A stretch of 64,000 nucleotides of DNA from Amoebidium appalachense (GCA_963693365.1 CAVNZM010000015.1:3472001-3536000); one strand, 5' to 3'. Shown: positions 1-25,100, counted from the stretch's first letter. A program made the numbers and translations. The notes: generated from the sequence alone by a model not told the origin.

Positions 1-680
1 TAAGGGCATAGCTTGAAAGTGAAGTTTGCTATATTTGTAAAACTTGCATCTGCACCTAGGGAGGCACAGGTTGATATTACGTACAGGCTGTGACTACATG
101 ATTAATCATATTACATAGCCCGCTATCAAAGCCACGGCTAACTTAAAAGTCGTGTTAGGGTTCTTATATACACAACTATAGCATTGGATAGCATCGCCCA
201 CCGTTAAGGACAATGCTACTAAGAGTCAAGTAGAGGTTCATATTTCTCATATTTATAAAGATAAAATTACATACCCCGCTGTCAGTCAAAGCTGCAGTGG
301 TAAAATCAACTGATGATCCTGTTTAAAAGGTTCATGGTGATTAAGATTGGCAAATAACTCGTCCGCATCATAGATATACAATAGATAGTATATACATGAG
401 CCACTACTAGAGTCTGGCTCAAAATCACTATCACATATTATTTACATGGGCCTGGGGTTCCACAAGTATCACTATATATAGTGCATAGCCAGCTATCAAA
501 GTCATGGCTAACTCAAGTGTGAAATTTTGCCCAGAATTAAGTCTTGCTACAGCCGGTGATGTTTATGATTACAAATCAAAGTTTTATTAATATTAGCTGC
601 CAGCTGATCAAATATATTGACTAGGTTTATATATATATAACATTAATAGCACCAATAGCAGCCATATACAACTGAAAGGT
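1..680. other. Spacer with a diverged repeated motif
   Basis: No gene is visible here. A motif of about 30 bases is present two or three times in degenerate form. The clear copies read like CTATCAAAGCCACGGCTAAC near 120-143 and CTATCAAAGTCATGGCTAAC near 492-513. A weaker copy lies near 277-300. The rest is AT-rich single-copy sequence. Confidence 0.4.
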
Positions 681-738
681 GTGTCGAAGCTAATTTTTAT
701 TGTAGACCATAATTCAGGAGAGAGGAGGAGAGAGGTGC

Positions 739-802
739 CCGGAGGGGGGGGGGGGGGGGGGGGGGGAGGGAGGGAGGGAGGGAGGGGGGAGAGGGAGGAA
801 AA

Positions 803-833
<31 letters not shown>

Positions 834-1161
834 TGTGTGTGTGTGTGTGTGTGTGCACGCGCGTGTGTGTGCGTGTGTGTGTGGTGTGTGTGTGTATGTG
901 TGGGTGTACGGTGTCACAGTGTGTACACGCACGTGTTTGTGTGCGACCTGCGCACGTGTGATGTGTGTGTGTGTGTGTGTGCACGCGCGTGTGTGTGCGT
1001 GTGTGTGTGGTGTGTGTGTGTATGTGTGGGTGTACGGTGTCACAGTGTGTACACGCACGTGTTTGTGTGCGACCTGCGCACGTGTGATGTGTGTGTATGT
1101 ATGTGTGTGTGTAGCAGAAGGAGGGGGGGGGGGGGGGGGGGGGGAGGGGAGGGAGGGCGAC

Positions 1162-1200
<39 letters not shown>

Positions 1201-1214
1201 TCTGTGTGTGTGTG

Positions 1215-1245
<31 letters not shown>

Positions 1246-1414
1246 GTGCGTGCGTGCGTGTGTGTGTCACGGTGTGTGTGTGTGTCTGTGTGTGTAAGTG
1301 TGTGCGTGTGTGTGCGTGTGTGTATCACGGTGTGTGTGTGGGTGTGGGTGTGGGTGTGGGTGACGTGTGCGTGTGTGGGTGGGGGGATGCGGAGGGCAGG
1401 AAGGCGGGGGGCCG

Positions 1415-1460
<46 letters not shown>

Positions 1461-1546
1461 GGGAGGACGCACAGTGTGGGTGTGGGTGTGGGTGTGTATG
1501 GGTGGGTGAGTATGTGCGTGGCACGAAGGGGTGCGCGCACGTATGC

Positions 1547-1598
<52 letters not shown>

Positions 1599-1710
1599 CA
1601 CATGACATGCATGGAGGAGAAAGAAAACAGAGAAAGAGTGACACTCCGAGAAAGAGAGACAGGGGGGGAGGGGGGAGGGGGGGAGGGGGGGGGAGGGGGG
1701 TATTTGGGCC
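739..1710. repeat. G runs, (GA)n and (GT)n block with a 126-bp tandem copy
   Basis: This block holds runs of G (739-766, 1123-1144, 1419-1459), a (GA)n tract and long (GT)n tracts. Within it, a GT-rich segment starting TGCACGCGCGTG at 854 recurs at 980, giving a near-identical 126-bp tandem duplication. Ladders of GGGTGTGGGTGTG occur at 1337-1362 and 1476-1495. The reading frames through this block are Cys-Val or Thr-His translations of the repeat and are not treated as genes. Confidence 0.85.
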
Positions 1711-1796
1711 TCACTCTCGTGCATGTAAAAACAACTTCACTTTCACTTGCTGGGCCTCCGGCAGTGTCCACGCAATAAAAAGTGTGTAAACCCCCC

Positions 1797-1993
1797 ACTT
1801 TCACTTCGATCTAATTAGCTGTCACGTCAACTTTTTTTCCCGATTCTTCATCATGGCAGGTATATAAAGGCTTTCGTTTCTTCTTTTTGTGGACTTCACT
1901 TTCACTTCGATCTCTTAGCTGTCACGTCAACTTTTTTTCCCGATTCTTCACCATGGCAGGTATATAAAGGCTTTCGTTTCTTTTTTTTGTGGT
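1797..1993 (+). promoter_or_regulatory. Tandemly duplicated segment carrying a TATA box
   Basis: A segment of about 98 bp is present twice head to tail. Each copy has CACTTCGATCT, then TTAGCTGTCACGTCAAC, then a canonical TATA context (GGTATATAAAGG, near 1859 and 1957). The 12-mer is identical in both copies. On the plus strand this looks like a duplicated core promoter. Transcription would start about 30 bp after each box. No ORF with coding character follows directly, so the product is unknown and could be non-coding. Confidence 0.5.
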
Positions 1994-2833
1994 TGGAGGG
2001 AGTCCCACTCAGGGGAACATAACTGCAGCGTGTGTGTGGTGTGGCCTGGTGTATTCCTACTGCTGTGAGAGTGTGGGGGCATCTCCCTTTCGCGGAGTTT
2101 CTCGCTTGAGAAAGTGGTTTCTTCAACGCCTGGTGGTCCACTGCAACCTATGGTAACTTCTACACGCTGTCTACGCTTCTACGCGACCTATTGGCGGTGG
2201 GCTGCTGCAACTTATTCAGCTACTTCTGCGCTGCGTAAGTGGAGGGGCGGCTACTTGATCGTCGGGGAGCTTTCCAAGTGACTGCCAATCCTTAGCCTCC
2301 AGTCGAATGGCAATGACCGGGTTTGCTTGCAAGCATTCTATAATTGTGTTTTTCTGTGTGCTGCCACAACTAGGCCACCTTATCAGAGAGCTAGATGCAG
2401 TTTCTCCGGGTTATCTAGAGGCCGGGCCCGTTGAGATTGTTTTTTAGCTCAGATTTGGCCTGCATTGCTCTTTTAGAGGCTGACTTGCTTGCTGTGCCTC
2501 GATAGGTTTTGAGGGGGGCCTGTTGGGAAGGAGCAGTAATGATGTCTTCTTGCGGAGTGTGGTCTGGTCAACATCGATGCATATGACTAGTTGGAGCAAA
2601 CTAGTTTCACGCATACACGTACACTTAAGGTTTTGCCCGCTGGTGTCCTTTGTCACTTGTCGCTTTATTTTTATTTCGTAGCTTTGGCTTTTTCAGTTCT
2701 ATTGGTGGTTATGTAGCCTGTGGCTGCACGTTGCCTTCATCAACGGATCAATATACCCGAGTCAAAAGAAAAGAAAAAAAATTACACACGTGTGACTCGG
2801 CTGTTATCAAGGAAAGCCCCACCGAGGAAATCG

Positions 2834-4517
2834 TCAAAGGTGTTTCCGGGTTGGTTGGGGTCGGTTTCCGAGCCGGTTCTCTGCTGAACTGACCCGAATA
2901 CGGGTTGCGGAGGCAGGCTCGTGTGCAGATGTGGTGGCATGGGTTGGGGCCCCGGGGGATATCATTGTGCCTTGCACTAACACAGGGTTTATCTGTCCGT
3001 ACATAGAGGGTCCCGTTGCAGGTGCATTAAAGATGGGAGATAACATACTTCCTGTAGTGTGACCGGGTCCTGATCCTGATATCGAGTTGCGTTGTGATTC
3101 GGTTTGAACGACGGAGGGAAACAACGAAGGTGGTTCAACGGGCGCGGGTGTAGGGTGTGAAAAAATGGAAATAGGGGGGTTGTTCGGAATGAGGGGGAAA
3201 CCACGTATCGGCGGATGTATGGAAGATGGGAAGGTGGAATCGAAGGCGCTGTGCATCATTGGTGCTAGTTCGGGAAAATCTTGGAATTCGGATCCGATTG
3301 TAATCGATGAGATCGGTCGGGACCCCCTCCTGCACTATCATATTTGGTCCGCGGCTGCTCCACTTGTAACAGCGTCGAACGATTGAAGATCGAGATCTTG
3401 CAAATCGTCGAGCATCAATCCCAAATCGTCGTCCGTATATGCCTGCTGGCCAATCGGGTTCTCGATTTCCGGTTGATGAACCGTTGATGGGCCAATCCGA
3501 TCGCAGATCCACCGATTGTGCCTACATCCAATTGGGCGATCGCGCCCTCGGGGTCTTCCATCAACAATTGTTGCAAAAGTCTATCTGTCTGCGTCTGCCT
3601 TGGTTGGGCAACGACAGAAACCAACGGCTTTTCCCCGGTCGTCGAAAAAGATGGGTCCACACCAAGATGCTCCATTTGCAGCGGTAAGGAATGTGGTTGG
3701 TTACCAAATATGGTTGCATGCAGTTGGTCTGATTGGCTGTTTCTCCGCGACGGGAACGCATCCATACTGAAGGAGGAAAAGGGGGCGGTGTGATATCGAG
3801 CCAATCACCCCGGGGGGTGGGGGGTGGGGGTGGGGGGGGGGGCATGGGATTGGTCGGCAGATTGTAGGGCGATAAAGCTCCGGTGTACATGTTGCTCTCC
3901 CCCATCGGATTTGGGCTCGATGTGCCGAGAATGTTTGTTGGGATTGGGGAATCGGGTCTAAATTTAAACATGTAATCGATCGGGTTGCTCTATGTGCAGG
4001 CACGAGTCATTAGCATCCAGACCCCGTCCCTGCCTGCATATTTCACAGTTGGTGAGCACAAACTTGTATACATGCATACGCAGAGTATCGAGAAGGTATA
4101 TATTTATCTCAATTTAATGGCTATACAAAAGTAGGGGAAGAGGTGGTGGTGGGGGGGGGGGGGACAATGGATTGGACATGTACACAGAACGGTTATAATC
4201 GATTTCTGTATTATTATTATTTTTTGGTACTTGATGAGATGGAACTGTGCATCACTCACTCCGAGCAGACCTATGTGTCGTCATCATAAACCTTTTTCTA
4301 CTCTTTCAAGAGGCTTTCCAGGTGTGACCCATGATCGATTTCTTTTTTTCCCCAAAAACTTCAAAAAGTTTCTTTCCGAAAGCCCCTGTTCTTCTCCATC
4401 TTCATTTTTCTTTCAAAAAGTTCTCTGTCCCTTTCTTTTGCTTTCTTTCTTTTTCTTTTCAAGTTCCTTTCTTTCTTTCTTTTTTTTTTTTCCTGGGTCG
4501 GAGGAGGTGGTGGTGGT

Positions 4518-4552
<35 letters not shown>

Positions 4553-5292
4553 GGGGGAGGAGGGGGGGGGGGGGGGGGGGGGGGGAGCACAGAGTGAATG
4601 AGAGGGCAAGAGGGCCCGAGACGGTCCCAAGAAAATTCAGTACTACTGAAAACAAAGTGAAAAGAGTTTCAGCTTCTAATTTAAGTGTGTATGCACTTAT
4701 TAAGGTGCTTGAGTCAGCAGCTCAAAACTTGGCAATTTTTCAGACCTACCTTTTTTTTCTTCTTCTAAGGGCTCAAGAGAACAAAGAAATGATTCAAGCT
4801 CAATTTTGTATGTGAGGAAAGTAATGGCATGATAACCTCCGATGGGATTTCCATTAGACAGTGTCCGGGTGTTATGAATTTTGGTGTCATGTAGATGGGG
4901 GTGGGTGACGCTTCAGGGATGGAGGGGCGACGAAGATTGATGTCCCTGGGTAGGCTGGTCGGTTGTCCTCCCGTATGCTTGAGTCGAATATGCTGTGTGG
5001 ATTGAATGTGAATGTGTATTTAAGCTAGGGGACGGGGTGTTAATATTAATTATTATATTGGGTGCTCCTTCCGAGCAAACTCAAAACACATCAGGTGTCT
5101 TGGTTCGAGTTCAACGGTGACAAGATATGCATCCTGCAGCTGCCAGGCCCGGATATATCGATATAAGTTATGTATTTGAAAGATTCAGCTTGCACCTCAT
5201 CAACGTACAACGTCCGGTTCCCGGAGGCCGGAATAAACTTTAGGACTTGAATGAATGCGTCGTAGTATACATAGTGGGCACTTTTAGGTGGA
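2834..5292 (-). CDS. Unrecognised spliced protein gene, 5' end not found
   Basis: Pieces with coding character run down the minus strand. Piece one (5292-5196, phase-compatible) encodes AHYVYYDAFIQVLKF and ends TLYVDE before GTGCAA. Piece two starts at 3989 after CACATAG with SNPIDYMFKFRPDSP. Piece three starts near 3767 after a strong acceptor (CTTTTCCTCCTTCAG) and reads MDAFPSRRNSQSDQ and later TDRLLQQLLMEDPEG; joining an AT|GTACAC donor to it keeps the frame. It is then broken by an imperfect 11-bp duplication at 3471-3490. Beyond it comes an acidic stretch, YTDDDLGLMLDDLQDLDL, then a Pro/Ser-rich tail ending at TGA 2834. At least one junction between 3390 and 3260 is unresolved. The acidic and low-complexity make-up resembles a transcriptional activator, but I do not recognise the family. 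It could also be a decaying gene. Confidence 0.45.
4004..5195. other. Probable intron or spacer with G and T runs
   Basis: If the minus-strand gene model is right, this is an intron. It contains a pyrimidine-rich tract (4340-4490), then a block of G runs (4518-4585), and otherwise single-copy sequence. An alternative reading lets the 5292 exon run on to a TGA at 5091. Confidence 0.4.
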
Positions 5293-5309
5293 CTGCAGGT
5301 AACTATCAT

Positions 5310-5324
5310 GGGGGAAGAGGGCCC

Positions 5325-5368
<44 letters not shown>

Positions 5369-5542
5369 TATTTGATTATGTTGGTGCCACTTATTTCATA
5401 CACCGGTACGTATGTAACCTCTCTCTGAATTCATATTCTCTCCATCTCCCTGAGGCTCCCCCCATCATTATCATTCGAAGTTGCCTCGCCTCCCCCTTAC
5501 TAATCTAAGAGCCCTCTCAGCTCTCTCTCTCTCTCTCTCCTT

Positions 5543-5597
<55 letters not shown>

Positions 5598-5617
5598 CCC
5601 CTCTCTCTCTCTCTCTC

Positions 5618-5680
<63 letters not shown>

Positions 5681-6163
5681 CCGCCCCCTTCAGGCTGAGC
5701 CTCAGGCATTCTCTCCCTAACTATGATGGTTAGAAGAATGCTTCCGAATCATCGTAAACCGTTTCGAGCAAGCTGTGACCATGCATGCCCCCCACTCCCT
5801 TATACATCTACGTACGACACTGAGTGACTGTGTGTACATGTGCAAGGCGGAAGACATCGCGGGGGGTTCTTGCAATTGTTTGAATACCTTATGTATGTCG
5901 AATTGTACATAGATGTATGTTGGACTCCGATGATACAGAGGTGTATGTGTACGTGGTTGGGTGAAACGATTACATTTTCAAAATGACGCACTGAATAAGT
6001 AGTCTACGTGTACCGAGTGTAATTAAACGTTTTTACACTCACTGACTAACAGGCAATGGTACTGTTACAATGGTTTGTTTGTGTAGTTTCGAGATTGAAA
6101 TGGTCGGACTAGTAACGAGCTTTGACAGGAGCAGTAGTAATGAAAGGAAAGCCTTGGGGGCCC

Positions 6164-6212
<49 letters not shown>

Positions 6213-6339
6213 TCCTCCAGAGGGGGGAGGGATTTTATGCAAGTGGCACGAGAGAACAGTAGGCAATCACCAGGGAAGTAGGCACTAAAAAACAGTACCA
6301 CATAAAAGCACAAAACAGAGAGAGAGAAGGGGAGAGAGG

Positions 6340-6370
<31 letters not shown>

Positions 6371-6375
6371 GGGGG

Positions 6376-6412
<37 letters not shown>

Positions 6413-6619
6413 GGGGGGGGGGGGGGGGGAGAGAGAGAGAGATGGAGAGAGGGAGAGAGAGGGAGAGGGGGAGAGAGAGAGTCTGTTAATGTAGTAGAAT
6501 GGGAAGAGAGGGAGGCCGGAAGGGGGACGGGGGGAGACTGAGAAGGGGAACTTTAAAGGGGAGAGGAGGGGGGGCTCGAGATGGAGATATTCTTAACCCG
6601 TCGATCGAGATATTTTTTA

Positions 6620-6660
<41 letters not shown>
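5310..6660. repeat. Dense homopolymer and CT/GA repeats
   Basis: This stretch contains a G run at 5328-5367, (CT)n at 5519-5620 followed by a C run of about 60 (5620-5679), a G run at 6165-6210, (GA)n broken by G runs at 6320-6480, and a T run at 6628-6655. I found no exon supported by splice sites in it. Confidence 0.85.
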
Positions 6661-6662
<2 letters not shown>

Positions 6663-6693
6663 AAATGGAACATGAAGCAGGAAGGTTGAAATG

Positions 6694-6813
6694 AAATTTT
6701 TATTAGAGCAACCCAGAAAATAAGAGAAAGCTCAGGCCCGACGGGTCACATGGAAGGCGTCCCTGGCACATTATTGGTGGCAGCACTGCTAACCAACCTG
6801 CGAAATTCAACTA

Positions 6814-6886
<73 letters not shown>

Positions 6887-7380
6887 TGGCTGAAAAAAAG
6901 GCAGGGAGGGGGGGGGGGTTTGAATGCGTCAAAAAGTACGAAGTACACAAGAACAAACGGATAACACGATGCAGAATGCAAGCCATACATAAAGAGTATG
7001 CATAATAAGCAGAGCCCATCCTCAGGGGGGGCCCACGTCATCCACAGTACCCGAGTTTCGACCTATTCCCCTCGTTAACGAAACCCAACTCAGATACTGT
7101 TTCACGGGGGGGGGGGGGATGTACAACCACAACCTCACCCATTAAAAAACACAACACGCGCGTCTCTTAGGCTCTTCAACTATGGTGTGCAAGGGCAGCT
7201 AAATCACAAGCATTCAATTAAAAACAACTCTCCTCTTTTCGGCAACCAAATCCCAAATGTAAGGGTATTATCCAAGCAGAATTCAATCCTGCAGTGCGAT
7301 AATTTACCAAAGTCAACTAACAATTCCACAGCCGACATCCATTTCTCTGCGACATGTATCTCTCGACAGAGAAATTTGTC
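6694..7380 (-). CDS. Possible 3' part of a minus-strand gene with poly(A) signal
   Basis: On the minus strand, an acceptor (TTTCGCAG) at about 6795 opens a short frame, LVSSAATNNVPGTPSM, that ends in TGA near 6740. About 40 nt further on lies a canonical AATAAA (6698-6703). A phase-compatible upstream piece near 7203-7160, after TGATTTAG, reads LPLHTIVEEPKRRA. A third stretch (7370-7320) reads KWMSAVELLVDFG. The intron between the first two pieces carries a sense-oriented copy of the dispersed C-bounded repeat, as in proven genes here. The start is not found. An alternative is that the acceptor at 6795 gives a very short last exon for the carrier gene upstream, ending Val-Gly-stop. Confidence 0.25.
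6698..6703 (-). terminator. Poly(A) signal AATAAA
   Basis: On the minus strand, AATAAA lies in the context GCTCTAATAAAAATTTC, downstream of a short frame ending in TGA. It supports a transcript 3' end here in the minus direction. Confidence 0.45.
6906..7118 (-). repeat. Dispersed C-bounded repeat, minus-oriented copy
   Basis: Read on the minus strand, this copy begins and ends in a C run. It has the family landmarks in order: GTCGAAACTCGGGTACTGTGG, CCTGAGGATGGGCTCTGCTT, GTGTACTTCGTAC and GCATTCAAACCCC. Matching copies lie at 16360-16520 (minus) and at 44550, 51411 and 55513 (plus). Confidence 0.75.
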
Positions 7381-7423
7381 ACCCCCCCCCCCCCCCCCCC
7401 ACCCACCCACCCACCCCACCTCT

Positions 7424-7522
<99 letters not shown>

Positions 7523-7682
7523 CCACCACCACCACCACCACCAGCACCACCACCGCCATCCGCCCCTCCACCCACCCACCCACCCACCCAACGAAAAAAA
7601 GAAAGAAAGAAAGAAAGAAAGAAACGGAAAAAAGAAAACCAAGATCACAGCAAGAAGGAAAGCAAGAAGCGGAAACATAGAG

Positions 7683-7715
<33 letters not shown>

Positions 7716-8008
7716 CAAAAAAAATAAAAAATAAAAAATAAAAAATAAAATAAAAAAGCCAAAGGGTTTGAGTTCTAGCTCCTTCAGCATTACATTACCC
7801 GTCACATCTCATGCTCAAAGATTAAGGCCAAACAGCTGTGATTGGTTGCAGGTCACGATGTAAACAATGACGTTGCTAAGATTACAAGAGATAAACACTC
7901 ACAGGGTAGGCCAAAAGGAACACGTCTGGCTTTAGGGTGTGAACCATAAATGGTAATCACGTGCTGTCGCTCCATCCAATCAGAACTCGGAATCCATTTA
8001 TCATCCAA
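7381..8008. other. C-run block, purine repeats and a CCAAT-rich segment
   Basis: An interrupted C run of about 140 bases (7383-7519) is followed by (CCA)n, (GAAA)n, another C run and A-rich sequence up to 7755. From 7830 to 8040 the sequence is single-copy and holds several CCAAT-type sites: ATTGG at 7840, ATCCAATCAG at 7975 and ACCAATTA at 8036. This may be a promoter, but no transcription start is identifiable. Confidence 0.45.
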
Positions 8009-18367
<10,359 letters not shown>

Positions 18368-20095
18368 GTTCTCGAAGGACGTATCATGTGCAGCCTCTTG
18401 CTTTATCAGAAAATTAGTAAGTTCATTAACACCACTTAAAACGGGGGAAGTTATGGAAGCATACGTAGGCTGGTTGTATATTTCCCTGCGAATATTAGGT
18501 GGCCTGGTATAACGTTAGTTTTGCCAGCGGACCACTATTTCTTCAATTGCCTCTCGTTTGATCTGTGGCCACGCCTTCGAACGATGTCAAATATAACCAC
18601 CATTAATATGCTAAAATAACAATAGTCCAACCAAAGAAGCCGGCCACCGCCCACTCATAACTACATAGCAAGCGTTCAACAACTTGCTATTTCTCCTTCC
18701 AAGTTCAAGGCTGTTCAACCGCGTCCCTTCAAGTCACACACTCCTTCAGAATCTCTCTGTTTTTTCGGTCTTTTTTCGTAGGCTCCACCACACCTTCGGC
18801 AGCGCGCGCGGTGCCGCATGGCCGCGGCAAAGATAGAGAGTGGCTCAACGATGTAAAAAGATAAGCCATAAATGGATTTGGATGCGTTCCGGACCAATCG
18901 CTTTCACAACCTGACCTGAGCCGAGGCTCACTTCTCTGCAGTGCCTCAAACACCCTCCCCTTGGCGTTTCACACAGTGGCCGGCCATGGCACGCATGTAC
19001 ACTCATGTACACATCATCGAGTCATTATTGTACTACCGACACACATGCGCATATTCCTTCTCTTAAGCTTATAGGCTTAGGGGCCTGCTCATTTTGAAGG
19101 AAAGATATCCAACTTGGAGCGCAAAGGGCAACACATTTTGAAACACAAGGCTGGTGAAAAAGCACACTGACTCCCGCCGGCGTCGGACCTTCAATTTTTG
19201 TCACAGCAGCACGCGCATGCGTGCACGTGTTCGTGCTGGGGACGCCTAATACTATACGAGGTCACGGCTAGGGACGGGGATGGCACAAGTAAGGGTATCT
19301 GATGTAAGAGTTTGGGTTGACGGAGATGGGGATAGGGTCTGGGGAAGGGGAAGGACTGAGCTGTTCCGCAATGATCCCGTGACTAATCAGGTTGCAAAAA
19401 ACACGCGTGATCCAATCAGTTGGCATAAACTATAGCGCGGTGCTCCATTACAGCTTTTGGTCCAATCAAACTCTGAATCGTATCAGGGTTGGGCTGGGGT
19501 TGGCCAGCTTAACCGTATTGTCCTTTGGCCAATCGTAACGGACAGTTCCTTAATCGTAATGGGGGGGTTGTTGGGGATCAGCAAGCCCAGAAAAAAACGC
19601 CCCTCCAGTCACAAAACTCACAATATGCGTTTTTACAAATTAAGTATCGCAAACTTTCAAGCCCTGGACACTTGTCGGGGTTCGATATTGCTCATGAGAA
19701 GCGCGGTAGATATATGTTCTTGAACAGAAATATTGAAAAAATTAGGTACAGTTAGATATTAGGGGGCCTTAAAGCGTTTATAATTCTATACATCTGATGC
19801 GAGAGCTGTTACGACGGCACCCTAACCTTATTCGTATCGGGGTCTTTCGTTAATCGTAATAACGACGATTTTTTTTCGTAATCCCCCCCCTGAATCGTAT
19901 TTTGAGCATGTGCTGGCCCCGCGGCGGCGAGCGCAGAGTCGTAATATTGCGACGTGAAGTCACGGCAACCTTGACTTCAACCAAGTCAAGCTATGCCGAC
20001 TTGACTTATTATTCGAATTGGTGAGAGGAGCTGGTGACTTGTTCTGACTTTCAGTTGCGACTTGAGTCTTCAGGTGACTTTTTACTATATATAGT
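18368..20095. other. Spacer upstream of the carrier gene
   Basis: Single-copy sequence with no confident gene. Short overlapping frames at 18715-18953 lack splice or family support. Between 19400 and 19940 a motif related to AATCGTAAT recurs about six times (19526, 19551, 19853, 19876, 19894, 19940), with CCAATC sites at 19410, 19461 and 19529. This could be regulatory; no product is assigned. Confidence 0.4.
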
Positions 20096-20149
20096 ATGCT
20101 AGCCCTAGATGTGGGCGAGCCCGGGAAAGAAGAGAAACATACGCACCCA

Positions 20150-22175
<2,026 letters not shown>

Positions 22176-25100
22176 TTCGACCGAGTTTGGGCCCACATCG
22201 CTGTGGGTGGAACCCATTAGATCGTTTGTAAAATTTGTCACAAGGTGGCTTCAAGTTACGGCGTGTACGTCTGTGTGCCAAGAGCCGGCGGCTCCGAGCA
22301 GTCTGTACTCAGTGTACAAACGGTGCAACGGTGGCTGCCCGGCGCACATCCACTATCATAACTTGACATGGACACTGTATGTTATCATATCATCGAACCG
22401 TGGCTCCCGCGGTATGCATATGTGTCTCAGCCCGTGCCACACGGTGTGTAGCGTGTGTGACTTGTGTGTGTGTGTGTACTGTGTGTGTGTGTGTGTGACT
22501 TGTGTGTGTGTGTGTGTGACACGTGTGTGTGTGTGAAGTCACGTGTGTGTCTGTGTGTGTGTGTGTGTGTGTGTGCCACGACTCAAGCTGGCGGTAGGCT
22601 GTGCGCATGCGCGCTGGCCGGCGCACCAAGGCCTCCTAAATAGCACACCCGGTGCGCAGTGTGTTGTGCATATACATATGCCATGTGTGTATATACCTAT
22701 GATAGGCTATGACATTAGTACTTGAATTCGAACATTCCGTCTGTTCACGTGTGTCTGCCAACGAACCTTCAAAGAAGTTTGCACATGTAACATCTAGCTG
22801 CATGCGGTGACTTGCCGGCCATGGGACTAACTATAAACTAGTGTCACTTCACTGACGGCGACAGCCAGCCGAGCTGGGCGGGTCAGCAGGTGGGGCGTGT
22901 GCCAGCCACTGCGGGTTTCAATTGGCACTATCCGTGCCGTGGCAAGATATAATTGTGTGCCAGTGGGACAGGACTGCCACACCGTCTTGATAGCATGGTG
23001 ACAACGTTAGTGTTGCTCTACTCCGATGGCATACACATATTAAGATGCACCATGTGCCTGGTGTCTGGTGTATTGATCTCCCAGTTTATTACACACTGTA
23101 GACTTTCCTTCTCTACCAGTTGTTTAACTATAGCTAAATTCAATGCAATCAGCATGTAAAGTTGTTCTGACTCCCAGAGATGATGCTGCCTGCTACTAAT
23201 ATTAGTGGCCGTCACGGCTAGTACAACCGTGGTCCCAAGCCCTTGCAAATGGAGCATATGCACTCTGCTTCCTTATTTGATACCGTTCACCGTGAAAAGC
23301 AACAGACGCGTCCCCCCCAAGCTTGTTTTTTGTAGTGACACCCACAGTGGTGACTCTGGTTGTATACGTATACGCAACGTCTCCGAGGCTCTTTCAAACC
23401 GTTCCCATTGAGAGGAAGGACCCGGACCTGGGCATGCAACCGGGAGGCTCCGGGTTCCGGCCCAGTCGATAATGCCACTGGCTAACTGACCAAGGGGATG
23501 AATCAATGCATGCATACACTGTATTTCAGTTACCGTAACCCACACAATACTGAGGTGATTTTTCAGCCTGCAGACATGCGGCCTCACAGGGCAAGCCTTC
23601 GACTTCTACCGTCTGTAGACTTGAATCTTGCAAAGCGGACAGCGTTGAGTCGCCGTTGACTCACTTGAAACATGTTGAACCGTGACCGTCCCGAGTCAGC
23701 CCACGCAGCACCACGAGAAGCCGTGAGCCGAGTCAGCCGACAGCCTGCCGTACGTGCGAGCCTCGGGAGGGATCACGGTTCCAACTGCAGTGCACATTGC
23801 GTGTTCATCCACATATGTGTCTTGATGGTGCTTCAGATATATTGCTGGAGGGTGCAAAAAAGCCATTTATCATTTTTCATATAGTGTAGCTGGCTGGGTA
23901 AATTATGGAATAGCTCTCTATAATTATTTGGCAAACAACGATTCTAAACGCCAACCCTTGAAGCCATATATATATATATGTGGACCGTGATTGGGAGTCT
24001 CAGTATGTAGGGCCAGGCGTGGCCGCGCGGGTGACTGCTGGCCACCGGGCTGTTTACTAACCCTGGGACCTCGGTGATCGTTTGGTGGTGTTTATTGAAT
24101 GGTTATTGGGTTTAATTATACCTTGCTTGGTATGCTGAGGATAAATATTATATCATCTCTCTAGGTATAAGCTGTATCTGGATGTTGATAGAAAAAAATT
24201 TGCGGACGAAATATATTTTTCCACCTACATATTTACGTACATCACATGATCTCACCGGATGGACGACTCGACGTCCACATTTTTCAAACCATGCAGGTGC
24301 CGCACATACTGCACGTTGACAGCCAATCATAATCTGTTTTGGTGTGCACCATTGTAGATCTATCTAGTATTCCGATTTTTGCACAACATTGCAAATCTAT
24401 CAGATAATCCATCTGAGATAATGAGTATTGTTCGGGCTAATAAAGCGGGAAGCTGTTGTCGTCGAAGGCACTGCAATGGCAGCGATAAATTATCCATAGC
24501 TGTACATTCTCTCTCTCTCTCTCTTTCCCCCCCCCCATCTGTGTCCGCCCGCGGCAAGGCGGGGGGGGGGGGGGGGGGTTTAAGGAAGAACTGAACAATT
24601 GCAAAGTCAATAACCAAAAACACTACTATATGATTTCTGCACCAGAAAAAACGAACATGCAGTACTCAGTGATGAGCATTATCATGTAAATGTATATGAG
24701 AAGTGTTTTTGTGGTCTGCAAAAAGGGAAAGCTAAGCTGTATTTCCTTATATTTCGCGCAAAGGGGTGTGTTGTTCAACTGGGGTACGTGAACAGAACGC
24801 CCTAGGCCTATGACGCTTAGTATCTGCACTCATGCGTTCCGGATCCACGTACGTGCGACCGGCGGACGACTTGGACAATCTCGCTCCTATTATATATAGA
24901 TTCGTTTATTCATGATGTTGTGTTGTATAAATATGCAAAGATGATTATGTCTTGGCGTTGTAATCGGTTTTTGGTATCTCCTACTCGTATGTGTAATATG
25001 TGTGGGGGGCGGTTTACTCGCGGATGAATATCTATCAATAAGTGTGACCTGTTAGCTAATGTGGTGGGCCGGAGGTAATGGGCGGCTTTATTCTCTTTTC

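Noticed and set aside
1327-1500. GGGTGTGGGTGTG ladders as telomere repeats
   Set aside because: Short, irregular and inside a (GT)n/G-run block at an internal position; they are better explained as degenerate simple repeat.
681-1778. Long ORFs of Cys-Val, Thr-His, Gly or Pro repeats (also at 8511-9274, 20411-21115, 47365-48215, 49789-50549, 59546-60946)
   Set aside because: They are translations of (GT)n, (CA)n, (CT)n, (GCGT)n and G/C runs, open in several frames and on both strands at once, with no start context or domain.
7383-7519. Very long C and G runs as certain biology
   Set aside because: The exact length of runs over about 30 bases cannot be trusted, because sequencing and assembly handle them poorly; their presence is reported, but not their exact size.
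18715-18953. Two overlapping minus-strand ORFs of 60 and 74 residues
   Set aside because: Different frames over the same DNA, with no splice signals and no recognisable motif.
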